Below are positions 55,260 to 63,598 of a stretch of 64,000 nt of DNA, piece after piece. The DNA comes from Aureibaculum flavum (lineage in GTDB: Bacteria; Bacteroidota; Bacteroidia; Flavobacteriales; Flavobacteriaceae): assembly GCF_016406085.1 (NCBI RefSeq), contig NZ_JAEHFJ010000005.1:248001-312000 (forward strand). Direction: 5' to 3'. The translations under genes were made by a program, and so were the position numbers. Under the pieces are notes generated by a model. It did not search any database and was not told where the DNA came from. It worked only from the letters and a program-made list of their open reading frames with translations. Within the stretch, counting starts at the first letter, position 1. Every line of letters starts with the position of its first letter.

Positions 55260-56096
55260 CTAATCTAAGTCTTCTTTAATTAAATCTTTCAAATGATTAA
55301 TATCTTTATATAAGATAAACTCACCATCTTTTATGTACGATATTTGTCCCGTTTCTTCAGAAACGGCTAAAGCTAAGGCGTCTGAACGCATGGTGATACC
55401 AAGTGCAGCCCTATGTCTTAATCCAAAACGAGCGGGAATTATAATGTCTTTTTCAACAGGAAGAATTACTCTTGTAGCTGTAATAAAATTGTCTTCAATT
55501 ATCAGTGCACCATCATGAAGTGGGCTGTTTTTGTAAAAAATACTGGTGAATAGAGCTTTATTGATTTCGGCATTCATTTTATCGCCAGTTTGTTTTACTA
55601 AATCCAAATTATTATTGCGTTGAATAATAATTAAAGCACCCGTTTTCGTACTTGCCATTTCTTCACATGCGTCAATTATACTATCTACATCTGTAGAAAT
55701 AAAATCATCATTTTTACGCATATTCGAAAGTAGTTTAAACCGCTTTAGAAATCCTTTTTTTGTGGTGAAATTAGTAGAACCAACCATTAATAAGAACTTT
55801 CTAATTTCTTGTTGAAAAACAATAATTAAAGCAATAAACCCACCACCCAAAAATTTGCCTAAAATATCACTTAGCAATTCCATTTTTAATGCGACGGTTA
55901 ATTTCCAAATCAAATAGACAATGGCAATACCTAAAAATATGTTAATTGCTGCAGTGCCTCTAATAAGTTTGTAAACATAATAGAGTAAAATAGCAACCAA
56001 AGCGATATCTAAAATATCTAAAAAACTAAAGTCTAAAAATTTGAATGCGTCCAAAAAATAAGGTTTTGGTAAATGTAGTAAAAAGATTAAAAGCAT
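55260..56096 (-). CDS. cdaA: Diadenylate cyclase, CdaA/DisA_N type
   Basis: A 278-residue membrane-bound enzyme that makes the messenger c-di-AMP from two ATP. Three membrane segments lie in the first 90 residues (LDIALVAILLYYVYKL, INIFLGIAIVYLIWKL, FIALIIVFQQEIRKF). The cyclase domain has both active-site motifs: SPLHDGALII (DGA) and GLRHRAALGITM (RHR). An upstream in-frame TTG would add six residues; the ATG is preferred. It lies downstream of folP, the usual neighbour of cdaA, with an exbD-like gene in between. c-di-AMP usually controls potassium and cell-wall balance. Confidence 0.94.
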   Translation of the reverse strand: MLLIFLLHLPKPYFLDAFKFLDFSFLDILDIALVAILLYYVYKLIRGTAAINIFLGIAIVYLIWKLTVALKMELLSDILGKFLGGGFIALIIVFQQEIRKFLLMVGSTNFTTKKGFLKRFKLLSNMRKNDDFISTDVDSIIDACEEMASTKTGALIIIQRNNNLDLVKQTGDKMNAEINKALFTSIFYKNSPLHDGALIIEDNFITATRVILPVEKDIIIPARFGLRHRAALGITMRSDALALAVSEETGQISYIKDGEFILYKDINHLKDLIKEDLD

Positions 56097-56167
56097 TGAA
56101 AGATTTAATATCAAAAATTTAAATGTTTCAATTGTTATTTTATGATTTTACTGATGTCTTTCTTAAT

Positions 56168-56773
56168 CTATTTTTCAGGGGTTTGCTCTGTTATTAATTG
56201 TGGATATTTAGATTTTATATATTGTACGTTTTCTGCCAATTCTTTATTGCCTTTGTTGTTTTTTAATTCAGTTTCTAACTGGCTTAGGGTTTTGTTATAA
56301 AGAGATTGTGATAAATCATTTCTTAATTGGGTATACGCACTTAAAATTTCGTTTTGAACAGATATGTAGGTAGTATATGATGCATTTCTTTTTGATTGAA
56401 AACTAATCATTGCCTTTTCGGGATGGTCAGATGAGGTTACATCTTTTTTACCATTGCACCAAGTACATTTTTCACCTTTATTATTTGTTCCTGCTCCATT
56501 ATCTATAAAATCTACGACAACCTGTTTCAGATTTTCAATTTTCATAATTTGATCACCCTCAATTAAAATTTCATCATTAGCATTGATGTTAATTTCTAAA
56601 ACATTTTTTTCGTTTAAAGTTATTTCTGGAGGGGTGATTTGCTTTTCAGGTAGTCGTTTGTAAATTCCAATATCAGTATCCATTGTAGTAGTTACTAAAA
56701 AGAAGATTAATAATAAAAATGCAATGTCTGCCATAGATCCGGCATTAACTTCAGGAGTGTTTCTTTCGCTCAT
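56168..56773 (-). CDS. ExbD/TolR-family biopolymer transport protein with a CxxC insertion
   Basis: A 201-residue inner-membrane protein with one membrane helix near the N terminus (ADIAFLLLIFFLVTTTMDT) containing the Asp used for proton flow in ExbD. The periplasmic domain (about 45-201) is longer than usual and contains KGEKCTWCNGKKD, a CxxC inside a Lys-rich loop that could bind metal or form a disulfide, plus a C-terminal helical tail (LSQLETELKNNKGNKELAEN). ExbB and TonB genes are not in the window. Lies between folP and cdaA on the same strand; a functional link to them is not obvious. Confidence 0.87.
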   Translation of the reverse strand: MSERNTPEVNAGSMADIAFLLLIFFLVTTTMDTDIGIYKRLPEKQITPPEITLNEKNVLEININANDEILIEGDQIMKIENLKQVVVDFIDNGAGTNNKGEKCTWCNGKKDVTSSDHPEKAMISFQSKRNASYTTYISVQNEILSAYTQLRNDLSQSLYNKTLSQLETELKNNKGNKELAENVQYIKSKYPQLITEQTPEK

Positions 56774-56915
56774 AATTGTAGTATTAAAGGTTAAAAAAAA
56801 TAACTTTATTACATAATTATCTCAAGACTTTAACATAATCACATAATCTTTTTACAAGGAAAGGTTAACAAAAATTTAACAAAAATTATGCCGAAGTGCA
56901 ATTTGAGGTAAAATC

Positions 56916-57740
56916 TTATTTCCTGAGCTTTTTTACAATCTTTACAGCTTCTGTCGCTTCTTTTACATCGTGTACTCTCAAAATGGAACTACCGTGAAGT
57001 AAGGCAATAGTGTTGGCTACCGTAGTCGCGTTCAAGGCTTCTTTAGGCGATGTTTCTAATACATTGTAAAGCATAGATTTTCTAGAAACTCCTGTTAATA
57101 TAGGGGTGTCTAAATTGCAAAACAGGTCTAAGTTGTTTAATAATTCGTAATTCTGCTCTAGTGTTTTTCCGAAACCAAAACCTACATCAATTATTACATC
57201 ATTTACTCCAAGTCTTCTTAACGTGTTTAATTTTTGAGAAAAGTAAAAGATAATATCTTGAGTAATATCATTATAAGTTGGATTTACCTGCATGGTTTTA
57301 GGCGTTCCTTGCATATGCATTATAATATAAGGTACTTGCAGATTTGCTACTGTTGCAAACATATTAGTATCTAAATTACCAGCCGAAATATCATTTATCA
57401 TACATGCACCTGCTTTAATAGCTTTTTTGGCAATGGTACTTCTAAAGGTGTCAATAGAAATTAAAATATCAGGATAATTGTTTACCAATAATTCAATAAC
57501 AGGAATAACTCTATTTAATTCTTCATTTTCACTAACGTCATTCGCATTGGGTCTTGAAGAATAACCACCCACATCAATAAAAGTAGCACCCTCGTTTAAC
57601 ATTTTTTCTACTTTATTAAGAATGTCTTCATCGTTTTTTAAATTACCTCCATCAAAAAATGAGTCTGGGGTTAAGTTTAAAATTCCCATTACTTTTGGGG
57701 TTGATAAATCGATAAGTTTGCAGCTACAGTTAATATTCAT
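56916..57740 (-). CDS. folP: Dihydropteroate synthase
   Basis: A 274-residue TIM-barrel enzyme of folate synthesis that joins p-aminobenzoate to hydroxymethyl-dihydropterin diphosphate; the target of sulfonamides. Motifs: MGILNLTPDSFFDGG, IDVGGYSSRPNA, INDISAGN, YIIMHMQGTPKTM, DVGFGFGKTLEQN, GVSRKSML and LRVHDV. Length is typical. Its start overlaps the stop of the upstream LOG-family gene by four bases (ATGA), so they are translationally coupled. The conserved companion cdaA follows two genes downstream. Confidence 0.96.
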   Translation of the reverse strand: MNINCSCKLIDLSTPKVMGILNLTPDSFFDGGNLKNDEDILNKVEKMLNEGATFIDVGGYSSRPNANDVSENEELNRVIPVIELLVNNYPDILISIDTFRSTIAKKAIKAGACMINDISAGNLDTNMFATVANLQVPYIIMHMQGTPKTMQVNPTYNDITQDIIFYFSQKLNTLRRLGVNDVIIDVGFGFGKTLEQNYELLNNLDLFCNLDTPILTGVSRKSMLYNVLETSPKEALNATTVANTIALLHGSSILRVHDVKEATEAVKIVKKLRK

Positions 57741-58336
57741 TTACTAGAGTTTTTAGCCTTTACCACTTTGTTAATCACCTTAGTCATTTTTGGTGCTGTA
57801 TAATTATCCATCAATTGTATTAACTCCTCTACATGATCACTTACCAAAAGCATATTTTTATTGGCCTGTTTTAAAAAGCCTTCTTTCACCATTACATCTA
57901 ATTGCTGTAGCGTATGGTCGAAATATCCATTGGTATTTAGAATTCCAATAGGTTTGTTTTCAATACCTAATTGTCCTAGTGTGAGTACTTCAAAAATCTC
58001 GTCTAGAGTTCCAAAACCACCTGCTAATGCAATATAACCATCAACCAATTGGCTAATTTTAACTTTGCGTTTAGACATTTTTTTTGTAAATATCATTTTT
58101 GTAATGGAGGCATGTGCAACTTCTTCATGTCTTAATAAATGTGGAATAACACCAATAACTTCACCTTTATTTTCCATTATCGTATCGGCAATAACCCCCA
58201 TCATTCCAATCTTTCCACCACCATAGACCAAACCAATATTATTTTTAGACATATGAAAACCTAGTTTTTTCGCCTCATTAGCATATATGGTGTTATGTCC
58301 AATACTCGATCCACAAAATACTGCAATTCTTTTCAT
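57737..58336 (-). CDS. LOG-family protein (nucleoside 5'-monophosphate phosphoribohydrolase type)
   Basis: A 199-residue Rossmann-like protein of the TIGR00730/LOG family, which releases bases such as cytokinins or others from nucleoside monophosphates. Motifs: AVFCGSSIGHN, LVYGGGKIGMMGV and ALAGGFGTLDEIFE. The last is the PGGxGTxxE signature with Ala in place of Pro; the catalytic Glu is kept. Coupled by a four-base overlap to folP. The natural substrate is unknown; a housekeeping nucleotide-salvage role is likely. Confidence 0.91.
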   Translation of the reverse strand: MKRIAVFCGSSIGHNTIYANEAKKLGFHMSKNNIGLVYGGGKIGMMGVIADTIMENKGEVIGVIPHLLRHEEVAHASITKMIFTKKMSKRKVKISQLVDGYIALAGGFGTLDEIFEVLTLGQLGIENKPIGILNTNGYFDHTLQQLDVMVKEGFLKQANKNMLLVSDHVEELIQLMDNYTAPKMTKVINKVVKAKNSSK

Positions 58337-58490
58337 TGTTTATGTTTGTTCAAAGGTACTAAATTATAAATTTTGAAAAATTAATAGGAGCTACTTATTA
58401 TCTATGTTCTTTTATAACTTATTAAGTCATTGTTACTGAATTTAAATAGAATTTGATAAATTCGCTACTTATAAAGAATTAAACTATAAC

Positions 58491-59027
58491 ATGCACCAAA
58501 CTTCTGAACAATATAATGCTGTAATTGCCATATGTCGAGAGCTATTTATTAATAAAATGAAGGATTATGGAAGATCATGGCGAATTTTACGCTTGCCATC
58601 TTTAACAGATCAAATTTTTATTAAGGCTCAACGAATTCGAAATTTACAAGAAAATGAAGTTAAAAAGGTTGATGAAGGTGAGAAGCCAGAATTTATAGGT
58701 ATTATTAATTATTGTATTATGGCGTTGATACAACTGGAAAAAGGTGTGGCCGATCAACCAGATTTGTCCGATAAAGAGACGGAAGAGTTGTATGATAAGC
58801 ATGTTGCAATCACCAAGAACTTAATGGAAAACAAAAATCACGATTATGGTGAAGCCTGGCGAGATATGCGTGTAAGTTCTTTAACAGATTTAATTTTACA
58901 AAAATTATTACGAGTTAAATCAATAGAAAACAACAAAGGTGAATTGTTAGTTTCTGAAGGTTTAGATGCGAATTATCAAGATATGATTAATTACGCAGTT
59001 TTTGCATTGATTTTAATGAATGAATAG
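58491..59027 (+). CDS. DUF1599 domain protein with internal duplication
   Basis: A 178-residue protein composed of two similar halves: residues about 10-85 (KMKDYGRSWRILRLPSLTDQ, then IGIINYCIMALIQLE) and about 95-178 (KNHDYGEAWRDMRVSSLTDL, then QDMINYAVFALILMNE). Each half fits the DUF1599 unit, a small helical domain with conserved DYG, W and N residues. No signal peptide; probably cytoplasmic. Function unknown, although the fold resembles nucleotide-binding helical bundles. It is nine bases before a BT_3928-like gene, a conserved pair in Bacteroidota. Confidence 0.9.
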   Translation: MHQTSEQYNAVIAICRELFINKMKDYGRSWRILRLPSLTDQIFIKAQRIRNLQENEVKKVDEGEKPEFIGIINYCIMALIQLEKGVADQPDLSDKETEELYDKHVAITKNLMENKNHDYGEAWRDMRVSSLTDLILQKLLRVKSIENNKGELLVSEGLDANYQDMINYAVFALILMNE

Positions 59028-59036
59028 CCATATAAA

Positions 59037-60134
59037 ATGAAATATTTAACACACATTGCCAGATTATTAGTAGCAGCTACATTTATCTTTTCAGGATTTG
59101 TAAAGTTGATAGATCCATTGGGTTCAGCATATAAGTTTCAAGATTATTTTGCTGCTGATGTGTTAAATTTAGAGTTTTTGAGTCCTTTTGCACTGCCTTT
59201 TTCTATACTTTTAATTCTTGCAGAAATAATGTTGGGTGTTACCTTGTTAATTGGTTTTAAACCCAAAACTACAGTTTGGAGTTTACTGCTGCTTACGTTA
59301 GTGTTTTTATTTTTAACATGGTATTCGGCCTATTACGATAAAGTAACGGATTGTGGTTGTTTTGGTGACGCTGTGAAATTAACTCCTTGGGAAACTTTTT
59401 ATAAAAATGTAATTCTTATTGGGCTCATTTTTGTGCTGTTGTTTACTATTAAAAATATAAAACCATTGTTTGGGAAAAATGTGGTTAAATGGATTTCTTT
59501 TGCTGCATTTATGGTGTTTTTATACATTGTTTATTATGTATTGACGCATTTGCCATTAATAGATTTTAGACCATATGCAATTGGTAAAAATATACCTGAA
59601 GGTATGATAATACCTGAAGGTGCAAAACCTGATGTTTATGAAGATACTTGGATTTATAAAGTTAATGGAGAAGATAAAGAATATACTACAGCCGAAAAAC
59701 CTTGGGAAATTGAAGGAGCCACATTCGTGGATAGAAAAACGGTTTTAATAGAAAAAGGATATGAAGTTCCAATTCATGATTTTTCCATGGAACGAGATGG
59801 TGTCGATTTTACAGAATTTTTGATGCAAAAAGAAAAGTTGGTATTAATTGTAATGCACAATCTAAGTAAAACGGAAATCTCTTTATTGCCAAAAATAAAA
59901 GAATTTTCAACCAAAGCTTTACAAGAAGGTTATGATGTTTATGCCATGTCTTCAAATAAAGAGGCAGATTTTTTAAAAATTAAAAAGGAATATAATTTAG
60001 ATTTTGATGCTTTGTTTTGTGATGATATTACGCTGAAAACAATGATACGTGCCAACCCAGGAATAATTACCTTAAATAAAGGAACGATAACTGGAAAATG
60101 GAATGCTAATGATGCCGATAATGTTGAATTGTAA
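59037..60134 (+). CDS. BT_3928-like DoxX/MauE-type membrane protein
   Basis: A 365-residue protein. Four membrane segments in the first 150 residues form a DoxX/MauE-like module with the conserved ARLLVAATFIFSGFVKLIDP and the redox-suited Cys pair in VTDCGCFGDAVKLT. After a fifth segment (about 150-172) follows a long periplasmic part (about 185-365) with a thioredoxin-like fold lacking a CxxC. The same organisation occurs in the MauE-like proteins of quinone-linked disulfide chemistry, so a role in thiol redox across the membrane is possible but unproven. Forms an operon with the DUF1599 gene. Confidence 0.87.
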   Translation: MKYLTHIARLLVAATFIFSGFVKLIDPLGSAYKFQDYFAADVLNLEFLSPFALPFSILLILAEIMLGVTLLIGFKPKTTVWSLLLLTLVFLFLTWYSAYYDKVTDCGCFGDAVKLTPWETFYKNVILIGLIFVLLFTIKNIKPLFGKNVVKWISFAAFMVFLYIVYYVLTHLPLIDFRPYAIGKNIPEGMIIPEGAKPDVYEDTWIYKVNGEDKEYTTAEKPWEIEGATFVDRKTVLIEKGYEVPIHDFSMERDGVDFTEFLMQKEKLVLIVMHNLSKTEISLLPKIKEFSTKALQEGYDVYAMSSNKEADFLKIKKEYNLDFDALFCDDITLKTMIRANPGIITLNKGTITGKWNANDADNVEL

Positions 60135-60207
60135 ATGGGTTTTACTTTTGAAACGAGAATTGGTAGTGCTGAAAAATGAAAATTTTATTTAAAAAAGAGT
60201 ATTAAAA

Positions 60208-60576
60208 ATGAAGCAACTAATATTAGTTTTTATTGGGGGAGGTTTTGGAAGTGTTGCTCGTTTCTTAGTGGCTAAATATTTTAATAGTGCTTCGAGTGGA
60301 ATACCTTATGGTACATTTTTGGCCAATGTATTAGGTAGTTTACTTATAGGCTTAATTCTCGGATTAGCGGCTAAAAATGATACATTAACACAAAACCAAA
60401 CGTTGCTATTAGCTACAGGTTTTTGCGGTGGTTTTACTACTTTTTCTACATTTGCTTATGAAAATCATGTCTTTTTGAAAGCTGGTGATTTTGCTAGCTT
60501 TTTTGCTTATGCAATTGGTAGTGTTGCTCTTGGTTTTGGAGCTGTTTTTTTAGGAATGTATTTGGTTAAATCCTAA
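60208..60576 (+). CDS. crcB: Fluoride-specific ion channel
   Basis: A 122-residue membrane protein with four helices, working as a dual-topology dimer to let fluoride leave the cell. Signature segments: FIGGGFGSVARFLVAKY, GTFLANVLGSLLIGLI (conserved Asn of the pore) and GFCGGFTTFSTFAYE (Phe-box and Thr-rich sodium site). Length is typical. It lies 73 bases after the BT_3928-like gene. No fluoride riboswitch was recognised in that gap. Confidence 0.96.
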   Translation: MKQLILVFIGGGFGSVARFLVAKYFNSASSGIPYGTFLANVLGSLLIGLILGLAAKNDTLTQNQTLLLATGFCGGFTTFSTFAYENHVFLKAGDFASFFAYAIGSVALGFGAVFLGMYLVKS

Positions 60577-60676
60577 TAATTATTTTTTACAAATTGACAA
60601 TTTTATATAACTCATAAAAATTGAAATATTCTGCAATCAATTACGTTTGACTTTCTACATTCGTAATTTCATAGAT

Positions 60677-61210
60677 ATGCAAAAGTATTTTCTGGTTCTA
60701 ATTTTAATGATGGCAACGATTATTTCATGTGATGAAATAGATAACCTCACTAAGTTTACAATGGACTATGACTCATCAATGACAATACCCTCTTCAACAG
60801 GTATTAATTTACCGTTTGTTTTAAATACGCCACAAATGGAAACAAATTCAGAGTCTGAGTTTGAGTCTAACAATACACATAAAGATTTAATTGAAGACAT
60901 TCGTTTAAGAGTATTAGATTTAACATTAGTTTCTCCTGACAATGAGGATTTTAGTTTTTTAGAATCAATAAAAATTTATATTGTAGCAGAGGGTCTTCAG
61001 GAATTAGAAATTGCTTTTAACGAAGATGTTTCTGCGACTCCGGGTAAAACACTAGAACTACAAACTGTAGATGTCGATATTCAAGAGTATGTTAAAAAAG
61101 ATAAGTTTTCATTAAAAGTTCAAGCGGTCACCGATGAAGTTTTAACTTCAGATCATCAAATTGATATTCATTCAGAATTTTTTGTTGACGCTAAAATTTT
61201 AGGTATATAA
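60677..61210 (+). CDS. Hypothetical lipoprotein
   Basis: A 177-residue lipoprotein that I cannot place in a family. The ATG giving MQKYFLVLILMMATIISC is used, because it yields a signal peptide with lipobox TIISC; an in-frame TTG ten codons upstream would spoil it. The mature part is acidic with beta-rich character (IRLRVLDLTLVSP, IKIYIVAEGLQELEIAF) and two copies of short ESEFESN-like acidic stretches near residue 60. Followed after 73 bases by another unknown lipoprotein on the same strand. Confidence 0.72.
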   Translation: MQKYFLVLILMMATIISCDEIDNLTKFTMDYDSSMTIPSSTGINLPFVLNTPQMETNSESEFESNNTHKDLIEDIRLRVLDLTLVSPDNEDFSFLESIKIYIVAEGLQELEIAFNEDVSATPGKTLELQTVDVDIQEYVKKDKFSLKVQAVTDEVLTSDHQIDIHSEFFVDAKILGI

Positions 61211-61283
61211 TATTGTTTCTTTATTTTAGGAATGCTCTTCGAGTGGTATAATATTTGATGCCTTTGTTGAAACAGTTTATCCT

Positions 61284-61826
61284 ATGAAATACGTGTATCT
61301 TATTCTTACGTTATTATTTGTTACTTCTTGTATTCCTTTACGCATTGCTCCAACTATAAAAGATTATAAGTTAACGACGGGTAAAAAATTTAAACGACAA
61401 TTGCCAAAGGATAATGCATTTGTTTTTGAAGATCCCAAAGAGGCCAATGAGTTTTATAATTTTATCAATACTAAGTATTCATTAAATCATCAAACGGTTG
61501 AATATAATGTGCCAATAAATGTTGACGGAGAAGAGTTTTTTCTTTCTTTTTATGAAACTGAAATTTCAGATAAATCTATAAATTTATTACCTGTTTTTGC
61601 AAATGCGGCCATGGAAAATAAAGGGATAGATCCAATATTTGGAGACCCTCAGGTAAAACGTCAAGGAAATTGGTATCTCGCTCTTTTTGTATATGATGCT
61701 GATATGAATGATTGTTTGGAATCTAATTATCCTGATAGGATAGCTATATTGAATTATTTAAAAGCGATAAAAAAAGAATATTTGAACACCAATAATTACT
61801 TGGAGGCTATGATGAAAATGAATTAG
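61284..61826 (+). CDS. Hypothetical lipoprotein
   Basis: A 180-residue lipoprotein of unknown function: signal peptide with lipobox FVTSC at residues 1-16, then a conserved-looking start IPLRIAPTIKDYKLTTGKKF, an alpha/beta mature domain (FYNFINTKYSL, FFLSFYETEISD, WYLALFVYDADMNDC) and a helical C terminus (LNYLKAIKKEYLNTNNYLEA). A single Cys in the mature part (DCLES). Codon use resembles neighbouring genes. Convergent with the dehydratase gene 13 bases further on. Confidence 0.72.
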   Translation: MKYVYLILTLLFVTSCIPLRIAPTIKDYKLTTGKKFKRQLPKDNAFVFEDPKEANEFYNFINTKYSLNHQTVEYNVPINVDGEEFFLSFYETEISDKSINLLPVFANAAMENKGIDPIFGDPQVKRQGNWYLALFVYDADMNDCLESNYPDRIAILNYLKAIKKEYLNTNNYLEAMMKMN

Positions 61827-61838
61827 CTCTTCTAATTA

Positions 61839-62777
61839 TTAAAAAGGTAATTTCTTTAAGTCAACATTACCACCAGAAAGGATAACTCCTACTTTTTTAT
61901 TTGCAAATTCAGCTTTTGAATTGAGAACTGCGGCTAAAGCCACAGCACTAGAAGGTTCTACAATAATCTTCATGCGTTCCCATATAAGCCGCATAGCAGA
62001 TACAATTTCATCTTCAGTAACACGAATTATTTTTTCAACATGGTTGTTGATTAAGTTGAATGTGATATCACCCAATGAGGTTTTTAGTCCATCTGCAATG
62101 GTATCCGTAGTTGTGTTGTGTTCTATCTTTCCGCTTTCCATAGATCGATAAGCATCATCAACAGCAAAAGGTTCTGCTCCAATAACTTTACAGTTGGTTC
62201 CAAATGCAATGGCACTTAAAGCGGTTCCTGAAATCAATCCACCTCCACCTACTGGGGCAATTATTATATCTAGATCAGTTTGTTTTTCAAGTAATTCTTT
62301 TCCTGCAGAAGCATTGCCAAGTATCACATTAAAATCATTAAAGGGATGGATAAATGTGGCTCCTTTTTCTTGTTGAATTTTACTTGCTGTGGTTTCTCTA
62401 GCTTCCAGCGTAGGTTCACATTCAGTAATTGCACCGCCATAACCTCGAACGGCACTTTTTTTAACTTCTGGAGCATTGCTAGGCATAACGATATACGCTT
62501 TTACACCTAAGTTTTTTGCAGCTAATGCTAAGGCTTGAGCAAAGTTACCGGATGAATGTGTAACGACACCTTTTTGCTTCTGTTCCGCTGTTAATTGCAA
62601 AATAGCATTGGTTGCACCTCGCATTTTAAAAGCACCCATTTTTTGAAAATTCTCACATTTAAAATACAATTTGGCCCCTGACATTTTATCAATAGTCTTT
62701 GAGGTAATTATAGGAGTTTTATGTATATATGGAAAGATTCTATTATAACTTTCTAAAATATCTTGTTTAATGTCCAT
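61839..62777 (-). CDS. Threonine/serine dehydratase family (PLP, serine racemase-like)
   Basis: A 312-residue fold-type II PLP enzyme without the regulatory ACT domain, so it is a catabolic type threonine ammonia-lyase, serine racemase or hydroxyaspartate dehydratase. The PLP Lys51 is in KMGAFKMRGA; SSGNFAQALALAA binds the cofactor ring; VGGGGLISGTALSA holds the phosphate; the end reads VILSGGNVDLKKL. The Ser-Ser-Gly-Asn motif and length match the serine-racemase/threo-3-hydroxyaspartate subgroup. Its start overlaps the preceding DUF1684 gene by 11 bases. Substrate cannot be settled by eye. Confidence 0.91.
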   Translation of the reverse strand: MDIKQDILESYNRIFPYIHKTPIITSKTIDKMSGAKLYFKCENFQKMGAFKMRGATNAILQLTAEQKQKGVVTHSSGNFAQALALAAKNLGVKAYIVMPSNAPEVKKSAVRGYGGAITECEPTLEARETTASKIQQEKGATFIHPFNDFNVILGNASAGKELLEKQTDLDIIIAPVGGGGLISGTALSAIAFGTNCKVIGAEPFAVDDAYRSMESGKIEHNTTTDTIADGLKTSLGDITFNLINNHVEKIIRVTEDEIVSAMRLIWERMKIIVEPSSAVALAAVLNSKAEFANKKVGVILSGGNVDLKKLPF

Positions 62778-63387
62778 TTTTATAATTTTTTACACCAGCT
62801 TTTATCGCAACTTCTAAATCATTTTCTTTGGGCGGAATAGGGCAGGAGTACTTTCCGTTATAGGCACAATAAGGATTGTATGCTTTATTAAAATCAATGA
62901 CAATAGTAGTTCCTTCTGGAGTTTCTAGGTCTAAAAAGCGTCCACCGCCATAGGTTTCTTCTCCGTTTGTTTTATCCCGAAAAGGAATAAACAAATGGTT
63001 CTTATATTTTGGTTGTAGAATTAAATCTTGATTCTGATAAATTTGCAACGTTAATTTTTTGCCATTTAAATTGAATTTAGCCACTCCATAGGTTTTATAA
63101 ATAGGTAACCTATCTGTAGTGGTAGGCATTGAAAACGTCTTTGGATTTTTATCCAATTCGAAAGTTGCTGTAACCTTATAAGTTGAATCAATTGGGAAAA
63201 AGTCTAAGCTCTCAAATTTCACTCTATGTTCTTGCGTTAATGGAGATTCTATTGGGTCAGAAAATTCCATGTTTAATTCAATTTGATACCCTTTTATTGA
63301 AGCAATATAATCATCGAAAATCACCTTTTTTTGTGAGCAGGCGATAGATGAAATTACTAAAAGAACCAAAACAATAAATCTTTGCAT
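62767..63387 (-). CDS. DUF1684 family lipoprotein
   Basis: A 206-residue lipoprotein (lipobox SSIAC) of the DUF1684 family. Marks of the family: FFPIDSTYKVTATFEL, LQIYQNQDLILQPKYKNHLF, FIPFRDKTNGEETYGGGRFL and the Cys-containing end DFNKAYNPYCAYNGKYSCPI followed by PPKENDLEVAIKAGVK. The two close cysteines may form a disulfide. Function unknown. Its end overlaps the dehydratase start by 11 bases, so the two are co-translated, with this gene first. Confidence 0.9.
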   Translation of the reverse strand: MQRFIVLVLLVISSIACSQKKVIFDDYIASIKGYQIELNMEFSDPIESPLTQEHRVKFESLDFFPIDSTYKVTATFELDKNPKTFSMPTTTDRLPIYKTYGVAKFNLNGKKLTLQIYQNQDLILQPKYKNHLFIPFRDKTNGEETYGGGRFLDLETPEGTTIVIDFNKAYNPYCAYNGKYSCPIPPKENDLEVAIKAGVKNYKNGH

Positions 63388-63433
63388 AAAAACTAGAATT
63401 TGAGGTAAATATAATGATTAAAAAAATATTTTG

Positions 63434-63590
63434 TAGCTTTGAACTATTATAAACAAAGAATAATGTATACCACTTTAAAATATGTCAAGTTTATTTGTTC
63501 AAGAACGAACAAGCTTGGGTATGTTATAAATTGATCGGTATAATAAATTATATAATAAAAACCCGGCAATTTGCCGGGTTTTTTGTTTTT
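63434..63590 (+). promoter_or_regulatory. Candidate attenuator or riboswitch leader of the MFS gene
   Basis: TAGCTTTG (63434-63441) is a perfect TAnnTTTG box. About 115 bases later comes an intrinsic terminator (AACCCGGC/GCCGGGTT, 63560-63567 with 63573-63580, then a T-run to 63590) that ends nine bases before the MFS start codon, so the gene can be expressed only by read-through. In between lie a hairpin TTGTTC/GAACAA (63495-63500 with 63507-63512), the segment TTGGGT (63515-63520) that could pair with ACCCGG of the terminator, and a 23-codon ORF (63463-63534, MYTTLKYVKF...). A separate tiny gene or small RNA with its own terminator is the alternative. Confidence 0.5.
63560..63590 (+). terminator. 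Intrinsic terminator just upstream of the MFS start
   Basis: GC-rich 8-bp stem (63560-63567 with 63573-63580), AATTT loop and a long T-run interrupted by one G. No plus-strand gene precedes it on this side of 61826. Confidence 0.85.
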
Positions 63591-63598
63591 AGAAAAAA

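Noticed and set aside
60135-60207. Fluoride riboswitch upstream of crcB
   Set aside because: The 73-base gap shows no recognisable fluoride-aptamer pseudoknot and no terminator.
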